DNA from: JAJYVT01 sp027339205
GTDB taxonomy: Bacteria > Actinomycetota > Acidimicrobiia > Acidimicrobiales > RAAP-2
Length of the DNA stretch: 64,000 bases
Assembly: GCA_027339205.1 (NCBI GenBank)
Contig: DAHWOV010000064.1
Coordinates: forward strand, 1-64,000
Direction of reading: 5' to 3'
The first letter of the stretch is position 1. Every line of letters begins with the position of its first letter. Below are positions 58,080 through 64,000 of the stretch, one piece after another. A program made the position numbers and the translations under genes. The notes beneath the pieces are model-generated. The model did no database searches. It was not told where the DNA came from and saw only the letters and a program-made list of their open reading frames with translations.

Positions 58080-60074
58080 CTACGCGCCCGGAGCAAGCCG
58101 GCGCGCGGTGACGTCGCCGAGGACCCTTTGCACCACCTCGTCGAGCGGCACGCCCCGCTCGGGGCGTTCGTCGCCTCGGCGGTTGACCCCGACGGTTCCG
58201 GCGGCCACGTCGTCGTCGCCGACCACGAGCACATAGGGGATCTTCTCGAGCTTCGCCCGCCGGATGCGCCCGCCGAGCGGCTCGCTCGCGTCCTCCATGT
58301 CGGCACGCAGTCCCTCGGCACCGAACCGCGCGGCCGCCGAGACGGCGTAGGGGGTGTGGTCGTCGCGGACCGGCAGCACGCGGACCTGGACCGGTGACAG
58401 CCAGGTGGGAAGGTTGCCGGCGAAGTGCTCGAGCAGCACGCCGAAGAAACGCTCCACCGAGCCGAACAGGGCGCGGTGCACCATGACCGGCAGGTGCTTG
58501 GCGTTGTCCGCACCGGTGTACTCGAGCCCGAAGCGTCTGGGCAGCTGCAGGTCGAGCTGAACGGTGGACATCTGCCAGTTCCTGCCGATCGCGTCGCGCG
58601 CCTGGACGGAGATCTTCGGTCCGTAGAACGCGCCACCGCCCTCGTCGAGGACGAGCTCGAGCCCCCGCCCCTCGGCGACGCGCCGCAGGACGTCGGTCGC
58701 TTCCTCCCACTCCTCGTCGGTGCCCACCGCCTTGCCTTCGGGCCTGGTGGAGAGCTCGAGCCAGAAGTCGTCCAGGCCGAAGTCGCGCAAGAGGTCGAGG
58801 ACGAAGGTGAGTGCCGCGCTCAGCTCCTCGGCCATCTGCTCACGCGTGCAGAAGATGTGCGCGTCGTCTTGGGTCATGCCCCGCACGCGGGTGAGGCCGT
58901 GCACGACGCCGGACTTCTCGTAGCGGTAGACCGTGCCGAACTCGAAGAGGCGCATGGGCAGCTCGCGGTACGAACGCTGCCGGCTGCGGAAGACGAGGAT
59001 GTGGAACGGGCAATTCATCGGCTTCACGTAGTAGGTCGAGCCGTCGTCGAGCTGCATCGGCGGGTACATCGAGTCGGCGAACCAGTCGACGTGCCCGGAC
59101 TCTTCGAAGAGCAGTGCCTTGGTGATGTGCGGCGAGTACACGAAGTCGTAGCCCGCCTCCGCGTGCCGCCGGCGCGAGTAGTCCTCCATCTCCCGGCGGA
59201 CGATCCCACCTTTGGGGTGGAAGACCGGGAGCCCCGAGCCGATCTCCTCGGGGAACGAGAAGAGATCGAGCTCGTGCCCGATCCGCCGGTGGTCGCGCCG
59301 CTCGGCCTCCTCGAGCCGGTGGAGGTAGTCGGCGAGCGCCTGCTCGGACGCCCACGCCGTCCCGTAGATCCGCTGCAGCTGCTGGCGGTGCTCGTCGCCT
59401 CGCCAGTACGCGCCGGCGACGCGGGTCAGCCGGAAGTGACCGAGCCGCCCGGTGGAGGGGACGTGGGGCCCGCGGCAGAGGTCCACGAAGGACTCGGAGT
59501 TCCGGTAGGTGGAGACGAGGGGCGGGCCCTCACCTTGTGGCCCGCGTGCGGCGTCGACCTCGTCACCGCCCCGGGCGACTGCCTCGATGATCTCCTGCTT
59601 GAACGGCTGGCCCTCGAAGAGCGCGAGCGCCTCTGGGATCGACAGCTCCTCTCGCACGAAGGGCTGGTCCTCCGAGATGATCTTCCGCATCTCGGCGTCG
59701 ACGCGCTCCAGGTCGTCCTCTGAGAAGTGGGCGCCCCCCGGCAGCTCGAAGTCGTAGTAGAAGCCGTCGGCGATCACCGGGCCGATCGCGAAGCGCGCGC
59801 CCCGCCAGAGGCGGAGGACGGCCTGCGCCATCACGTGCGCGGTGGAATGCCGGATCACCTCGAGGCCCGCCTGGGACGACGCTGTCACGATCGCCACCGT
59901 CGCGCCGTCCGGCAGCCTGGAGGAGAGGTCGACGAGTCGACCGTCCACCTCCGCGGCGACCGCAGCGGCCGCGAGGCGCGGGCCGATCGCAGCCGCGAGA
60001 TCGGCGCCGGTGGCGCCCTCCGGCAGCGTTCGCTCCGACCCGTCGGAGAGCTTCACCGTCACCCGCTCGGTCAC
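58080..60074 (-). CDS. thrS: Threonyl-tRNA synthetase
   Basis: 664 residues. N-terminal TGS domain (1-62), editing domain with HSTAHVMAQAVLRLW and the TYRNSESFVDLCRGPHVPSTG zinc-type motif (H..H..C..H), catalytic core with MNCPFHILVFRSRQRSYRELPMRLFEFGTVYRYEKSGVVHGLTRVRGMTQDDAHIFC and C-terminal anticodon domain (VLPVRDDHTPYA...). Intact. The GTG start follows GAAAGGAACGAGAGG. Confidence 0.97.
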   Translation of the reverse strand: MTERVTVKLSDGSERTLPEGATGADLAAAIGPRLAAAAVAAEVDGRLVDLSSRLPDGATVAIVTASSQAGLEVIRHSTAHVMAQAVLRLWRGARFAIGPVIADGFYYDFELPGGAHFSEDDLERVDAEMRKIISEDQPFVREELSIPEALALFEGQPFKQEIIEAVARGGDEVDAARGPQGEGPPLVSTYRNSESFVDLCRGPHVPSTGRLGHFRLTRVAGAYWRGDEHRQQLQRIYGTAWASEQALADYLHRLEEAERRDHRRIGHELDLFSFPEEIGSGLPVFHPKGGIVRREMEDYSRRRHAEAGYDFVYSPHITKALLFEESGHVDWFADSMYPPMQLDDGSTYYVKPMNCPFHILVFRSRQRSYRELPMRLFEFGTVYRYEKSGVVHGLTRVRGMTQDDAHIFCTREQMAEELSAALTFVLDLLRDFGLDDFWLELSTRPEGKAVGTDEEWEEATDVLRRVAEGRGLELVLDEGGGAFYGPKISVQARDAIGRNWQMSTVQLDLQLPRRFGLEYTGADNAKHLPVMVHRALFGSVERFFGVLLEHFAGNLPTWLSPVQVRVLPVRDDHTPYAVSAAARFGAEGLRADMEDASEPLGGRIRRAKLEKIPYVLVVGDDDVAAGTVGVNRRGDERPERGVPLDEVVQRVLGDVTARRLAPGA

Positions 60075-60138
60075 CGACCTCTCGTTCCTTTCTCGCCGTG
60101 CGCGCCGCTCGGCACTTCACGAGCCCCCGATCGCGGGC

Positions 60139-61260
60139 TCACAGCACGACCCCGAGCAGCGCCGCTCCCGCAGCGACCGATGTGCCGGCCTCGGCCCGCT
60201 CGTCGAGGACGTCCAGCGCGCCGGGGACGTCGAGGTCGTCGTCCAGGCGCGCTCGAACCGCGTCCAGCGCGCCGGCGCCTGTGGCCGACGTCGGCGCCCG
60301 GCGCCAGCGCTCGAGGCGCTCTGCGGCAGGCGCCAGCTCCGCGTCGTCCCACTCCCAGTCACGCCGGTAGTGGTGCCCGAGGACGGTGAGCCGGATCACC
60401 GCCGGTTCCCAGCTCTTCAAGAGGTCGCCGACGAAGACGAGGTTGCCGAGCGACTTCGACATCTTCTGCCCTCCGAGGCCGACCAGCCCCCCGTGCAACC
60501 AGTGCCGGACGAATTGGCGCCCGGTGACGGCTTCGGACTGCGCGGTCTCGCACTCGTGATGGGGGAAGACCAAGTCCCGTCCTCCACCGTGGAGGTCCAC
60601 GGTCGGCCCGAGCTCGCGCATCGCGAGCGCAGAGCACTCGATGTGCCATCCCGGTCTTCCCGGACCCCAGCGCGACTCCCACGAAGGCTCGTCGGAAAGC
60701 GACGGCTGCCAGAGCACGAAGTCGAGCGGGTGGCGCTTCGCGGGATCGCCCGGGTTGCCGCCGTGCTCCGCGGCGAGCACGAGCATCTGGTCTTCGGAGA
60801 GGTGGCTCACCTTGCCGAACCCCGGGAACGTGGTGACGTCGAAGTAGACGCCACCGCCGGACCGGTATGCATGCCCCGTGTCGAGCGACGCTCCCACGAG
60901 CGACAGGATGTCGGGGATCGCTGAGGTGGCACGCGGCTCGACGTCGGGGGGGAGGAGGCCGAGGGCCTTCATGTCCGAGTCGAAGCGGGACATCTCCTCG
61001 GCCGCGAGGTCCAGGTAGTGGACACCGAGCTCTCGCGCCTTTCGGAGGATGTCGTCGTCGACGTCGGTGACGTTGCGCACGCAGCGCACACGGTGGCCCA
61101 GGTCGAGGAGGCGCCGCTTCAGGACGTCGTAGATTAAGTAGACGGCGGCGTGGCCGATGTGCGCCGCGTCGTAGGGCGTGATGCCGCAGGTGTACATGGA
61201 CACGAGCGGTCCGGGCTCGAACGGGACGATGCGCTGGCGCGCGGTGTCGTAGAGCTGCAA
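60139..61260 (-). CDS. mshC: Cysteine:GlcN-Ins ligase MshC
   Basis: 373 residues. It joins cysteine to GlcN-Ins in mycothiol synthesis. It is a CysRS relative but lacks the long C-terminal tRNA-binding part (CysRS is usually about 460 residues), reads CGITPYDAAHIGHA (25-38) where CysRS has CGPTVYD..HIGN, and ends with a short LLGVVL helix as MshC does. Zinc ligands are Cys25, Cys209 (WHIEC) and His234 (FPHHE); KMSKS is at 266-270. RHPLDFVLWQPS and DLHGGGRDLVFPHHE fit MshC. TTG start, 1 nt after fno. Together with mshD this supports a mycothiol-producing organism. Confidence 0.88.
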   Translation of the reverse strand: MQLYDTARQRIVPFEPGPLVSMYTCGITPYDAAHIGHAAVYLIYDVLKRRLLDLGHRVRCVRNVTDVDDDILRKARELGVHYLDLAAEEMSRFDSDMKALGLLPPDVEPRATSAIPDILSLVGASLDTGHAYRSGGGVYFDVTTFPGFGKVSHLSEDQMLVLAAEHGGNPGDPAKRHPLDFVLWQPSLSDEPSWESRWGPGRPGWHIECSALAMRELGPTVDLHGGGRDLVFPHHECETAQSEAVTGRQFVRHWLHGGLVGLGGQKMSKSLGNLVFVGDLLKSWEPAVIRLTVLGHHYRRDWEWDDAELAPAAERLERWRRAPTSATGAGALDAVRARLDDDLDVPGALDVLDERAEAGTSVAAGAALLGVVL

Positions 61261-61261
61261 C

Positions 61262-61915
61262 TCAGATCCCTGCCAGCTTCAAGGTGGCGTGGGCGCGGTG
61301 TCGGATGCTCAGCGTGACGCACACCGCGGTGAACGACTCGATCGCGGAGGCTTGGCTCAGGCTGCCCGCGTCGAGCGGGCGGAGCCCTTCGATGCGCTCG
61401 ATGAGCGAGACCGTCTCCGCCGTCGCCTCCGGGTCGTCCGCGCAGACGAGCACGTCTGCCATGAGCCCGGAGTCGAGGTCGGCCATCTCACGGGCGGGAA
61501 GGTGGTGGAACGCCGCCGCGACCCTCGTGCGGGGCAGGGCGGCCTGCACCGCCGCCGCGACCGATCCGCGAGGGTGGACGAGGGGCAGCGCCTCTCTGCC
61601 CTGACGCACCAGCGCATTGGCCATCGACACCAGGACCTTGCCCACGAGCGGGTCTTCGAGCTCCGACACGGTCTGCACGGCCCCCTCCCAGGGGGTCGCG
61701 AGCACGACCAGCTTCGCCCCGGCCGCGTGGTCGTTCCCGACACCGTCGATCGCGCCCGACAACCGGGCAGACCACGGGGCCGTCGCCGCATCGACGACGG
61801 CCGCCGCGCGCGCCGGGTCCCTCGATCCGATCCCGACCGACATGCCCGCGGCCGCGAGCCGCAGCCCCAGGCCCCGTCCCGCGGGCCCCGTCCCTCCGAT
61901 GATCCCGACGTCCAC
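61262..61915 (-). CDS. fno: F420-dependent NADP oxidoreductase (Fno/NpdG)
   Basis: 217 residues. Transfers hydride between NADPH and coenzyme F420. The dinucleotide fold starts MDVGIIGGTGPAGRGLGLRLAAAG; GIGSRDPARA selects NADP phosphate. Further family motifs: LVVLATPWEGAV, VLVSMANALVRQG, PRGSVAAAVQAALPRTRVAAAFHHLPAREMADLD, DVLVCADDPEA and GLRPLDAGSLSQASAIESFTAV. It runs directly into mshC. Confidence 0.94.
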   Translation of the reverse strand: MDVGIIGGTGPAGRGLGLRLAAAGMSVGIGSRDPARAAAVVDAATAPWSARLSGAIDGVGNDHAAGAKLVVLATPWEGAVQTVSELEDPLVGKVLVSMANALVRQGREALPLVHPRGSVAAAVQAALPRTRVAAAFHHLPAREMADLDSGLMADVLVCADDPEATAETVSLIERIEGLRPLDAGSLSQASAIESFTAVCVTLSIRHRAHATLKLAGI

Positions 61916-61998
61916 CTGTCCACCTTCTCACACGGCCCCAGCGCCCGGCGCGTCCTCCCGGCGCGACAGCGGCCTGCCTCTTCGGTCCCGTACGGCGG

Positions 61999-62004
61999 TA
62001 GCCT
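61999..62004 (+). promoter_or_regulatory. Putative leaderless -10 (TAGCCT) of fabI
   Basis: TAGCCT ends 8 nt before the GTG at 62013, the same hexamer as at mshD. Confidence 0.5.
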
Positions 62005-62012
62005 CGCCCGCC

Positions 62013-62795
62013 GTGGGCATCCTCGAGGGTAAGCGCATACTCGTCACCGGCGTGCTGACCGACGACTCCCTTGGCTTCGCCGCGGCGCACTGCGCGTCGA
62101 CCGAAGGCGCGGAGATCGTGCTCTCCGGGTTCGGCCGGGGGCTCTCGCTCACCAAGCGCACGGCGAGAAAGCTCCCCCGAGAGCCCGACGTCCTCGAGAT
62201 CGACGCCACGGACGCTGGCCAGCTCGCCGCGGCGGCAGCGGACCTGGCTGCACGTTGGGGGCGCCTCGACGGACTCCTCCACGCGATCGGCTTCGCGCCT
62301 CCGACCTGCCTCGGCTCGGGCATGTTCACCGCCGAGTGGGACGACGTCTCGCTGGCGCTCCAGGTGTCGGCCTATTCGCTCAAGTCCCTGGTCGCCGCGT
62401 TCCTCCCGCTGCTCGAGGTGTCTGGCGCCGACGGTGGCGCCTCGGTCGTGTCGCTCGACTTCGACGCGACGGTCGCGTGGCCCGCGTACGACTGGATGGG
62501 GGTGGCGAAGGCAGCGCTCGAGTCTCTCACCCGCTACCTCGCCAAGGAGCTCGGGCCCAAGGGGATCCGGGTGAACCTCGTCGCATCGGGTCCCGTCCGG
62601 ACCATGGCGGCGAGATCGATCCCGGGGTTCTCGTCGTTCGAGGACTCCTGGGGCAAGCGTGCGCCGCTCGGCTGGGACGTGCACGACGCGACGCCCGTCG
62701 GGAAGGCGTGCGCCGCCCTGCTCTCGGACTGGCTGCCCATGACGACCGGTGAGATGGTCCACGTCGACGGCGGCGCGCACGCCGTCGGTGCCTGA
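62013..62795 (+). CDS. fabI: Enoyl-ACP reductase, InhA/FabI type
   Basis: 260 residues, atypical short-chain dehydrogenase fold. GKRILVTGVLTDDSLGFAAAHCASTEGAEIVLSGFGR (about 6-42), LDGLLHAIGFAPP, catalytic Tyr and Lys in AYDWMGVAKAALES (InhA-like), VNLVASGPVRTMAARSIPGF and LLSDWLPMTTGEMVHVDGGAHA. It reduces the enoyl-ACP in fatty-acid elongation. The GTG has TAGCCT 8 nt upstream. Its last codons are part of a 58-bp tandem duplication. Confidence 0.95.
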   Translation: MGILEGKRILVTGVLTDDSLGFAAAHCASTEGAEIVLSGFGRGLSLTKRTARKLPREPDVLEIDATDAGQLAAAAADLAARWGRLDGLLHAIGFAPPTCLGSGMFTAEWDDVSLALQVSAYSLKSLVAAFLPLLEVSGADGGASVVSLDFDATVAWPAYDWMGVAKAALESLTRYLAKELGPKGIRVNLVASGPVRTMAARSIPGFSSFEDSWGKRAPLGWDVHDATPVGKACAALLSDWLPMTTGEMVHVDGGAHAVGA

Positions 62796-62892
62796 CACAT
62801 CGCCACGCACGCCCCGGTGCCCGACGGTCGCCTGGCACGCCGTCGGTGCCTGACGCATCGCCACGCACGCCCCGGTGCCCGACGGTCGCCTG
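62777..62892. repeat. 58-bp tandem duplication across the fabI stop
   Basis: 62777-62834 is repeated at 62835-62892 with a single difference (gacacat versus gacgcat). The first copy contains the last six sense codons and stop of fabI; the second reaches 8 bp from the stop of the convergent gene. It accounts for essentially all of the gap between the two genes. Confidence 0.92.
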
Positions 62893-62899
62893 AGCCTCG

Positions 62900-63967
62900 C
62901 TACTGCGAGCGTCCCCCTGCGCCGGTCTCCGGCCTGGTCGGCTCCGGGGGGGTCGTGCCGAGGGCGGCTGCGAGCACGTCGGCGTCGGCAGCCGCCTGAT
63001 CGGCGAACGGCCATGGCGGCGCCCCGGCGTACCGGACGTCCTCGTAGGCCGAGGTGAGCGAATCGAGCGCGACCGTCCCTCCACGCGCCACGCCGGGAAA
63101 AGCCCTGAGCCGTGCAGCAAGCTCCCTCGGCGTCTCGGCGGACCCGCGTCCCTCGTCGGCCGCTCTCGCGGCAAGGAGGAGCCGCCGGTACGCGACGCGG
63201 ACCGGGTCCCCGGGGAGGGGGTCGGGGCCCACGGCTTCCTCCCCTGACGCCGCGGCGGCCGTGCGTCGACCCTCGAAGAGCCCTGCGATCCGGCGGAGGA
63301 GCTCGCAGAGGAGGCGGCGCGCCTGCTCGCCGACGTGCCCCCAGGTGAACACCGACTCGCGCTCGTCGCCTGCCGTGGCGACGGGCCGTCGGCGACGGGA
63401 CCATCGGAGCACCGCCCGCACCCCGAGCGCCACCCCGGCGGTCAGCACGGCCCCGAGGACGCAGAGGACGGCGATGCCCAAGGGCGAGAGGCTTTCCGTC
63501 GCAGTGCCCAGCCGGTGCCGCCGGGGCGCTGTCTGGGCGAACGTGATCGGCTTCGCACGCGCCTCTGGGTGCAAGGCGATGCGGGGAAGGCGGCTGAAGA
63601 GCCAGTCCCCGATCGAGCCGAGCACGGCGCCGACTGCGTGCAGGACATGACCCGCCGCCGGCCCGACTGCGGCCCCTGCACCTCCGAGGAGGAGCGCGAC
63701 CAACACGACGAGCGCGAGGGGGACGGCCAATGCTGGGAGCCACAGCGCGCTCGACGCGCCGCGGACGCGCCGAAGCACCTGGCGTTCGACGTCAGCTCGC
63801 TGCGCCCAGGCCGCTGCCGCCAACCCGACGGGGAAGTACACGAAGAGGAGCCATGGCGCCGCGCTGCTCGCGCGGTCGAAGCTGCCTGCGCCGGTCGCCG
63901 CCTGATGGCCGAAGACGAGGAGGAAGACCAGTGCACCCACGAGCAGGGAGACCGCGGGCCGGCGCAC
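62900..63967 (-). CDS. DUF4129-domain membrane protein
   Basis: About 355 residues from GTG 63967; the frame remains open to the window end, so the true start may lie outside. Four helices: about 7-25, 35-52, 72-97 and 165-187. The C-terminal cytosolic domain is DUF4129-like: DPVRVAYRRLLLAARAADEGRGSAETPRELAARLRAFP followed by LDSLTSAYEDVRYAG. Such domains are often at the end of transglutaminase-like membrane proteins or encoded beside a MoxR ATPase; that neighbour is not visible here. Confidence 0.8.
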   Translation of the reverse strand: MRRPAVSLLVGALVFLLVFGHQAATGAGSFDRASSAAPWLLFVYFPVGLAAAAWAQRADVERQVLRRVRGASSALWLPALAVPLALVVLVALLLGGAGAAVGPAAGHVLHAVGAVLGSIGDWLFSRLPRIALHPEARAKPITFAQTAPRRHRLGTATESLSPLGIAVLCVLGAVLTAGVALGVRAVLRWSRRRRPVATAGDERESVFTWGHVGEQARRLLCELLRRIAGLFEGRRTAAAASGEEAVGPDPLPGDPVRVAYRRLLLAARAADEGRGSAETPRELAARLRAFPGVARGGTVALDSLTSAYEDVRYAGAPPWPFADQAAADADVLAAALGTTPPEPTRPETGAGGRSQ

Positions 63968-64000
63968 GGTGGGGCGCGCGGCGGCAACCCACGCCCCGCG

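Noticed and set aside
60121..60140. Inverted repeat gagccc...gggctc at the mshC stop as a terminator
   Set aside because: Only 6 bp of stem with a mismatch above it, overlapping the stop codon, and no T-tract.
1..64000. CRISPR array, tRNA, rRNA or prophage
   Set aside because: All direct repeats found are head-to-tail without spacers; no cloverleaf-like or rRNA sequence and no phage or transposase genes were recognised on either strand.

Overview
The window is a dense, very GC-rich stretch (about 70% or more by eye) of a bacterial chromosome. It encodes mycothiol enzymes (MshC, MshD), a coenzyme F420:NADPH oxidoreductase, menaquinone enzymes, phosphatidylinositol-mannoside lipid genes, an InhA-type enoyl reductase and the conserved blocks thrS-HIT-pgsA-acyltransferase-pimA, pdxST-yebC-ruvCAB-yajC-secDF-relA and alaS-ruvX-mltG-aroE. 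Together these point to Actinomycetota; the divergent oxidase and the short gene set suggest a deep lineage such as Acidimicrobiia (inference). There is no rRNA, tRNA, CRISPR array, prophage or intact insertion sequence that I can see. Nearly everything is core metabolism.

Layout. 1-2446: end of a histidine operon (hisD-hisC-start of hisB, minus). 2532-3728: a small unknown gene, a ribbon-helix-helix/PIN toxin-antitoxin pair whose toxin has lost catalytic acids, and an AT-richer non-coding scar with a perfect hairpin. 3729-6203: nth, mshD and a VIT-type metal transporter. 6257-9362: a plus-strand operon ending in menG and menF. 9307-12383: polyprenol-phosphate glycosyltransferase plus a two-component system (minus). 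12533-17490: flippase-like membrane protein, ppk and a SEDS protein. 25173-17487 (minus): DUF948-DUF6167-alaS-ruvX-mltG-aroE-rodA-bifunctional nuclease. 25255-33364: aerobic respiration block, with ctaB-sco-unknown on plus, convergent with cupredoxin-coxB-coxA-coxC-tiny membrane protein-ctaG-like on minus. 35010-44004 (minus): yajC-secD-secF and relA-hisS-aspS-rarA. 44189-50939: orphan response regulator, ruvCAB, yebC, pdxST and an M48 peptidase. 50936-53994: pgsA-acyltransferase-pimA. 54160-57528: secreted beta-propeller and an EF-G-like GTPase. 57553-61915: thrS-HIT and fno-mshC. 62013-64000: fabI and a DUF4129 membrane protein.

Three cross-cutting patterns stand out. First, many transcription units begin with a -10-like TANNNT hexamer 6-8 nt before the start codon and have no Shine-Dalgarno sequence, as expected for leaderless mRNAs; this pattern also decides several starts (pdxS, ctaB) and suggests an ACG start for the beta-propeller gene. 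Second, short tandem duplications (12-58 bp) are common, mostly at gene ends and in disordered tails. Third, several convergent gene pairs overlap at their 3' ends, by up to 155 bp.

The most unusual protein content is the oxidase cluster. Its subunit I has an N-terminal membrane extension and lacks the usual D-channel Asp and K-channel Lys by eye alignment. It sits with an extra CuA-like cupredoxin and a 37-residue single-helix protein.
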